Shown here: positions 43,928 to 47,532 of the stretch, in pieces
How positions within the stretch are numbered: the first letter of the stretch is position 1
Layout of the letters: the number at the start of each line of letters is the position of its first letter
Origin: Klebsiella pneumoniae
Lineage (GTDB): Bacteria > Pseudomonadota > Gammaproteobacteria > Steroidobacterales > Steroidobacteraceae
Reading direction: 5' to 3'
Assembly (NCBI GenBank): GCA_945873095.1
Contig: CAMCBU010000016.1
Location: 1 to 47,532, forward strand
DNA: 47,532 bases
Notes under the pieces: generated by a model
Database searches by the model: none
Told to the model about the DNA's origin: nothing
What the model saw: the letters and a program-made list of their open reading frames with translations, nothing else
Translations under genes and position numbers: made by a program

Positions 43928-44259
43928 GAACGTCCTAACTCGCCGAGCGCGTTCTCCAATTCCATGAACTTGCGGGCGAGTCGCTCCTCATCCATCGGGA
44001 AACGACCTTCGAGAATCTCTTTGCGGATTCGATCGACCTTTTTTTGGTCGAACGCGTCATCACCGGCAACTTGTCGCACGGCCTGTGCCATCTCTTTGGC
44101 TGCAGCCGACACCTTGACCGGCAACACGGCGACATCCGCGCTGCGCTGCGTCGTCTGTTGCTGAACGGCAGCATTTTGTTGCTGGCGCGCGGCAAGGGCG
44201 TCGGCCTTGGCTTCGCGGGCGACGGAGAGAGCGTTCGGCTGAATTTTGTCGATGGTCAT
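43924..44259 (-). CDS. flgM: Anti-sigma-28 factor FlgM
   Basis: A 111-residue inhibitor of FliA (sigma-28) that is exported through the finished hook. MTIDKIQP at the N-terminus and the conserved C-terminal sigma-binding helices are visible: VKVSAAAKEMAQAVRQVAGDDAFDQKKVDRIRKEILEGRFPMDEERLARKFMELENALGEL. A Gln-rich stretch (AARQQQNAAVQQQTTQ) lies between them. The start is ATG 44259; no strong Shine-Dalgarno is evident. A sigma-28-type promoter is visible in the 3' end of flgA, which would close the usual feedback loop. Confidence 0.93.
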   Translation of the reverse strand: MTIDKIQPNALSVAREAKADALAARQQQNAAVQQQTTQRSADVAVLPVKVSAAAKEMAQAVRQVAGDDAFDQKKVDRIRKEILEGRFPMDEERLARKFMELENALGELGRS

Positions 44260-44285
44260 GTTGTTTCACCCACTTTTATGTCGGT

Positions 44286-45056
44286 CTAGTCGACCGTGGA
44301 TGAGAGAACTTTAGTGCTTGCGAGTGCGATTGTCCCGCTAGCCCGCTGGATACCTAGTCGTACCGTACCGTCGGTTTGAATATGTCCACGGAGCTTCCGT
44401 CCACTCTGCGGATTTTCAAGTTCGATCCAATCGCCGGCTTTGCCGTTCTGCAGGGCGATCAGCTTGGAATTGACCCGTCCGCCGGCAAATTCAGACCAGA
44501 CGGTGACCATGGCGCTGCGTTTCACGAGGGTGTGTGAGCGCGCATCGGGGCGACCGACGGGTTCGCCCTGACGTAGGGGGCGGGTCAAGGTCAAACCCAC
44601 GAGCGCAGCCGGGTCCGACAACGTGGCCGAGAGGGGTCGACCCTGGCGCGGGGCGACGGCGACCGTCAGATCTTGCTCAGCCAGTACGTGCCCATAAGGC
44701 AGGTCTTTGGCGGCCACGACGATGGCGGCATCGGTTAGTCGTACGGCGGTCGCCGGCCGGGGCGCACCCTCGAGATTGGGCAAATTGATTGCCACGAAGC
44801 GTTTCGGTAGCAAGGGCGCCGCGCTGCAGACGACCTGCACCGTGGTGCGAGCTTCATAGGGAAACGACCACTGCCAACCGGATTCGCATTCACCGAGCGA
44901 GAGTTTCGGGTCGACCGAATGCGCGCGAACACTGCCCTTGGGAAGGGACAGGCTTTGTTCGACGAAGGTCTCCGCGGCCGAGGCGAGCGATTCTCCGCGA
45001 GCGAGGGCAGGGGCGAGTGCCAGACACGCCGCGAACGCGAGTAGCGTCTTTGACAT
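44286..45056 (-). CDS. flgA: Flagellar P-ring assembly chaperone FlgA
   Basis: A 256-residue periplasmic chaperone for P-ring assembly. A signal peptide (MSKTLLAFAACLALAPALARG) precedes the mature part: SLASAAETFVEQSLSLP, CESGWQWSFPYEARTTVQVVC, and the SAF-like domain AIVVAAKDLPYGHVLAEQDLTVAVAPRQG. The tail TLVKRSAMVTVWSEFAGGRVNSKLIALQNGKAGDWIELENPQSGRKLRGHIQTDGTVRL is highly typical. ATG 45056 has a GGGTG about 7 nt upstream; a GTG at 45065 is less likely. It follows flagellin by 26 bp and precedes flgM by 26 bp. Confidence 0.93.
   Translation of the reverse strand: MSKTLLAFAACLALAPALARGESLASAAETFVEQSLSLPKGSVRAHSVDPKLSLGECESGWQWSFPYEARTTVQVVCSAAPLLPKRFVAINLPNLEGAPRPATAVRLTDAAIVVAAKDLPYGHVLAEQDLTVAVAPRQGRPLSATLSDPAALVGLTLTRPLRQGEPVGRPDARSHTLVKRSAMVTVWSEFAGGRVNSKLIALQNGKAGDWIELENPQSGRKLRGHIQTDGTVRLGIQRASGTIALASTKVLSSTVD
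44287..44313 (-). promoter_or_regulatory. flgM: Candidate sigma-28 (FliA) promoter for flgM-flgN, within the end of flgA
   Basis: On the minus strand TAAAGTTC (44313-44306) matches the FliA -35 consensus TAAAGTTT at 7 of 8 positions. It is followed by exactly 11 bp and GTCGACTA (44294-44287), 5 of 8 against GCCGATAA. Transcription would start near 44280, about 20 nt before the flgM ATG. A second, sigma-28-dependent promoter for flgM is known from enteric bacteria. Confidence 0.5.
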
Positions 45057-45082
45057 GTCTTGCACCCGGTGCCCTTGAAACC

Positions 45083-46732
45083 TTAGCCCTGACGCAGCAG
45101 GTTGAGAACGTACTGCTGCGACTGGTTCGCTTGAGCGAGCATCGCCGTGCCGGCCTGAGCCAGAACCTGGGCCTTGGCGAGATTCGCAGACTCTTTCGCG
45201 TAGTCCGTATCGAGAACCCGCGATTTAGCTTCCTCGGTATTCTCGACCAAGTTCATCAAGTTATTGATCGTGTACTCGATGCGGCTCATGGTCGCACCCA
45301 TTCGAGCGCGCGATTCGTTGACCACTTGTGCCGCCTTGTCGACATAGTCGAGAGCGGTGATCGCGCTCTCCGGATCCGCGATCGTGACGTTGTTGACCGA
45401 CTGGCGCAGGAACGCGCGATCGAGTGCGTTCTCGCCGAACTTGATCGTCAGCTTCTGTGTTCGAGGGTTCGCAAGTGGGCCGCTATCCTGAACATCGAAC
45501 ATGTCGTACTGCGGATCAAAGCCAGCCGCCTTCAGGACGAATTGATAGTCGGAATCACCTTTGAGTTTGTTGACGAGATCGGTGATATCGGTGACGTTGT
45601 CGGCGGTCAGGACGCGACTGCCGATCTGAACCTCAAAGCTGTTTCCCTCGTTCTTTGGGGTGGTATCTCGATGGAAGCTCAGGTTGCTCAGATCGAACTC
45701 TTGTTTCCAGAAGGGCGGGCTGGCGGTGCCTACGTAGCTATTACCCGCGCTGACCGTTACGGTGCCGGTGACCGCGGCAGAGAAGTTGACTCGGCGGTCC
45801 GCATCGTCGGCGATGTTCGTACCGATGAACTCGGTGGCTGGGTTCGGTTGTCCGGCGATCTTCCAGATGACCTTCATCTCGCCGTTCTTGAATTGCAGGT
45901 CGACAGCAGTCGAATCAAACTTCGGATGGGCTTTCAGTTGATCGATCAAATCGGTTACTGAGGTCGCGGCGACCGCCGAAAGGACGTTGTAGTTCACACC
46001 GTCGGGGTTGCCTTGCGTATCGCGCGACCCGTCCCACAACTTCAATTCGAAGTTTGGAAGGGGCGTTCCAGTGAAGCGAACGTCGAGGATGCTGCTGTCG
46101 GCATCGAGAATGTTGGTGCGCGGTACGCTCGAGGCAGTGATATTCGTGTTTGCCGTCGCGAAATTGATAGACTGCACGGCGGTGCCTGAGCTCGCGGTGA
46201 TATTCACGCGCTCAGCCATGTTGAGATTTTCAATCGTCAACGAGCGTAGCGGCACCTGAATGTAGTCGGCGGCATTGATGCCAACCTGCACCTGCATCGG
46301 CTTGGCGTCCTCGGAGATCAATTTAACATCGCCGTCCCATGCCGCTTGGGTCGAGACACGACGCATTTCTTTGATGAGTTCGTCGAATTCAGCCGCGATG
46401 TAGCTACGATCCTCCGCGGTGTAGGTGCCGTTCGACGACTGCACCGCGAGTTCACGCATGCGCTGCAAAATATTCTGCAGCTCCTCCATCGAGCCCTCAG
46501 CCGTTTGCGCCATCGAAATGCCGTCGCTGGCATTTCGGATCGCCATATTCAAACCTTCGATCTGGTTGCGCATGCGGTTCGCCACCGCGAGACCCGAGGC
46601 GTCATCCAGCGACGAGTTGATGCGCTTGCCCGAGGCGAGGCGCTGCATGGTGGTCTCCATGTCGCCTCTGTTCATTGCCAGGGCCCGTTCGGTCTTGATC
46701 GAGGCCATGTTCGTATTGATCGTAAGAGCCAT
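45083..46732 (-). CDS. fliC: Flagellin
   Basis: A 549-residue filament protein. The conserved N-terminal helices (MALTINTNMASIKTERAL through QSSNGTYTAEDRSYIAAEFDELIKEM, 1-123) and the C-terminal helices (ALDYVDKAAQVVNESRARMGATMSRIEYTINNLMNLVENTEEAKSRVLDTDYAKESANLAKAQVLAQAGTAMLAQANQSQQYVLNLLRQG, 460-549) form D0/D1. The variable region (about 170-440) contains two similar segments that look like flagellin hook-IN motifs. The start has GGAG 6 nt upstream. A sigma-54-type promoter lies about 51 bp ahead. It is unusual in standing between flgA and flgB; other flagellins may exist elsewhere, so fliC is used loosely. Confidence 0.93.
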   Translation of the reverse strand: MALTINTNMASIKTERALAMNRGDMETTMQRLASGKRINSSLDDASGLAVANRMRNQIEGLNMAIRNASDGISMAQTAEGSMEELQNILQRMRELAVQSSNGTYTAEDRSYIAAEFDELIKEMRRVSTQAAWDGDVKLISEDAKPMQVQVGINAADYIQVPLRSLTIENLNMAERVNITASSGTAVQSINFATANTNITASSVPRTNILDADSSILDVRFTGTPLPNFELKLWDGSRDTQGNPDGVNYNVLSAVAATSVTDLIDQLKAHPKFDSTAVDLQFKNGEMKVIWKIAGQPNPATEFIGTNIADDADRRVNFSAAVTGTVTVSAGNSYVGTASPPFWKQEFDLSNLSFHRDTTPKNEGNSFEVQIGSRVLTADNVTDITDLVNKLKGDSDYQFVLKAAGFDPQYDMFDVQDSGPLANPRTQKLTIKFGENALDRAFLRQSVNNVTIADPESAITALDYVDKAAQVVNESRARMGATMSRIEYTINNLMNLVENTEEAKSRVLDTDYAKESANLAKAQVLAQAGTAMLAQANQSQQYVLNLLRQG

Positions 46733-46755
46733 TTGGATCTCCGTCGAAATCTCGT

Positions 46756-46770
46756 CGGTCACTCTGACCG
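46756..46770 (-). other. Stem-loop in the flagellin 5' leader
   Basis: CGGTCA and TGACCG form a 6-bp stem with a 3-nt loop. If transcription starts near 46773, as the sigma-54 element predicts, the hairpin occupies the first nucleotides of the message. That is a placement known to protect mRNA from 5'-end-dependent decay. It ends about 23 nt before the ATG and leaves the Shine-Dalgarno free. Confidence 0.55.
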
Positions 46771-46782
46771 GCAGAGATAATC

Positions 46783-46799
46783 AAGCAAGCGCCATGCCA
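46783..46799 (-). promoter_or_regulatory. fliC: Sigma-54 promoter of flagellin
   Basis: On the minus strand TGGCATGGCGCTTGCTT fits the sigma-54 pattern TGGCAY-N5-TTGCW at every key position (GG at -24, GC at -12), with T in place of the final C of TGGCAC. The predicted start near 46773 leaves a 40-nt leader. No sigma-28 pattern is seen in this leader region. Confidence 0.7.
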
Positions 46800-46971
46800 A
46801 TCATGGTGCCACCTGAAAATCAGTTGCTCTGATACAGCAATTTCCGAGCCAGACTCTCCATTGCGTCATTTGAGATTACAGCGGCGACCCACGATGGGTA
46901 GATATACGGGTGCGTATATAAGGTTACCCGCTTGTTTACTTACGGAGCCGAGTCGCCTCCGTCGCGGCAAA

Positions 46972-47001
46972 CCGTTGCCGGTTCGACGTCGCCCGTTGCC
47001 G
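46972..47001. repeat. Two CCGTTGCCG direct repeats 21 bp apart
   Basis: CCGTTGCCG occurs at 46972-46980 and 46993-47001, two helical turns apart. The repeats lie about 43-72 bp upstream of the flgB sigma-54 element. Spacing and place suit an enhancer-binding activator, but no known site consensus is claimed. Confidence 0.5.
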
Positions 47002-47043
47002 TTCTCTGCCGCTCCCGCTCGTGGATCGGCGCATTCTCGACAG

Positions 47044-47060
47044 TGGCACGTAAGTTGCTT
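47044..47060 (+). promoter_or_regulatory. flgB: Sigma-54 promoter of flgB
   Basis: TGGCACGTAAGTTGCTT is a full match to TGGCAC-N5-TTGCW. Predicted transcription starts near 47070, about 50 nt before the flgB ATG. This places the rod/hook operon under sigma-54 and an enhancer-binding activator, as in Pseudomonas and Vibrio flagellar cascades. Confidence 0.8.
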
Positions 47061-47119
47061 CCCATCTTTCGCGAAGAACCATTAGTCGGTTTTTCAGGAA
47101 CTTCGGGAGTTAACAGGCC

Positions 47120-47506
47120 ATGCCGAATCTAGATCGAGTTCTCGGGGCTTTCCCAACCGCCGCTGCCGTGCAGGCGCGTCGATTGGAAGTCATCGCGGGC
47201 AACATCGCTAATGCCACGACGCCGAATTATCGCGCGCGTGACGTTGATTTCCGCAAGGTCATGGCGGAGACCGGCGATCAGCCGCGTCTGTCCGTGACTC
47301 ACCTGAAGCATATCGAAACGCCGGAGCAGCTCACCAAAGATGCCTTGTTGTTTCGTATTCCGCTCGCGCCCTCGCGCGACGGCAACACGGTGGAGACTCA
47401 CGTTGAAGAAGCTGCCTATGGTGATGCTGCTGGCCGCTACCTGGCCGCCCTGCGCTTCGCGGAAGGAGCGCTCTCGGGGATGCGCAAGGCGTATCGCGGC
47501 GATTAA
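47120..47506 (+). CDS. flgB: Flagellar basal-body rod protein FlgB
   Basis: A 128-residue proximal rod subunit. The N-terminal rod signature is RRLEVIAGNIANATTPNYRARDVDFRKVM (21-48), with the NIANATTPNY motif. The C-terminal helix EEAAYGDAAGRYLAALRFAEGALSGMRKAYRG is also conserved. GGGAG lies about 10 nt before the ATG. It should be the first gene of the flgBCDEF operon; the flgC leader begins at the window edge. Confidence 0.95.
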   Translation: MPNLDRVLGAFPTAAAVQARRLEVIAGNIANATTPNYRARDVDFRKVMAETGDQPRLSVTHLKHIETPEQLTKDALLFRIPLAPSRDGNTVETHVEEAAYGDAAGRYLAALRFAEGALSGMRKAYRGD

Positions 47507-47515
47507 GCGACGCAT

Positions 47516-47532
47516 TGAAGGAGATCGTTCAT
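47516..47532 (+). other. Ribosome binding site and first two bases of the next gene (expected flgC)
   Basis: AAGGAG lies 7 nt before the terminal AT, which would be the first two bases of an ATG. Given flgB upstream, flgC is the expected gene, but no coding sequence is visible. Confidence 0.5.

Larger units (their letters stand above)
46733..47119. other. 387-bp divergent regulatory region between flagellin and flgB
   Basis: No gene is supported here. It holds the flagellin leader and sigma-54 element near its left end, the flgB sigma-54 element near its right end, an AT-rich patch with TATATA near 46912-46919, and a pair of direct repeats. It is the only gene-free stretch above 300 bp in the window. 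Confidence 0.85.

Noticed and set aside
44789-45961. 390-codon open frame opposite flagellin and flgA
   Set aside because: Antisense to two conserved flagellar genes; no supporting motif or ribosome site.
46796-46812. TGGCACCATGATTGGC on the minus strand as a second flagellin sigma-54 promoter
   Set aside because: The GG to GC distance is one base too long; the adjacent TGGCAT-N5-TTGCT fits correctly.

Overview
The window is a dense, GC-rich stretch of a Gram-negative chromosome. It has lipopolysaccharide core genes (kdkA end, waaA), a TolC family protein, mpl, ubiX and a sodium-type flagellar motor. These point to a gammaproteobacterium. The membrane pyrophosphatase, PPi-type phosphofructokinase and DUF1838 protein fit a free-living Xanthomonadales/Nevskiales/Steroidobacterales-like lineage, but that placement is inference. 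I see no tRNA, rRNA, CRISPR array, insertion sequence or prophage. Genes are tightly packed, with many stop/start overlaps and four convergent 3' overlaps.

Layout. 1-1523: end of Kdo kinase and Kdo transferase, joined by three 14-bp tandem repeats. 1520-8716 (minus): a run of M16 peptidase, the bufferin-type copper RiPP genes bufA-bufB-bufC, a PCMT-like methyltransferase, a rhodanese and tolC. 8732-9181: small secreted protein. 9235-12703 (minus): PPi module, hppA and pfp, each followed by an intrinsic terminator. 12766-19381: adk, rnd, a membrane protein, mpl, ubiX, a LON-domain protein, a CPBP protease and cpdA. 19417-22159 (minus): S-adenosylmethionine cycle, metK and ahcY, with a convincing SAH riboswitch in front of ahcY. 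22281-27997: tkt-gapA-pgk-pyk. 28006-32545: a penicillin-acylase-family Ntn hydrolase with a MoxR ATPase and a CoxE-type VWA protein. 32566-35389: patatin, exported BCP-type peroxiredoxin, Tat-exported DUF1838 protein. 35446-47532: a flagellar region with PomAB-like stator genes, FliK-like and FhlB-like proteins, flgN-flgM-flgA, a flagellin and flgB. Interspersed are several secreted or membrane proteins of unknown role.

How the parts work together. hppA and pfp both use pyrophosphate, so the cell appears to couple PPi to glycolysis and proton pumping; the lower glycolytic genes lie about 10 kb away. metK and ahcY make and recycle the methyl donor, and the riboswitch reports SAH build-up to ahcY. 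In the flagellar region I find sigma-54-type promoters facing outward for flagellin and flgB, and a sigma-28-type promoter inside flgA for flgM-flgN. This matches a tiered flagellar cascade.

The most unusual items are the bufferin operon whose first gene overlaps an exported M16 peptidase, with a strong hairpin just after bufA; the chained ATGA mini-ORFs before waaA; a MotB/PomB with what looks like a decayed second copy of part of its OmpA-like domain; and envelope-protein genes of unknown function embedded among the flagellar genes.
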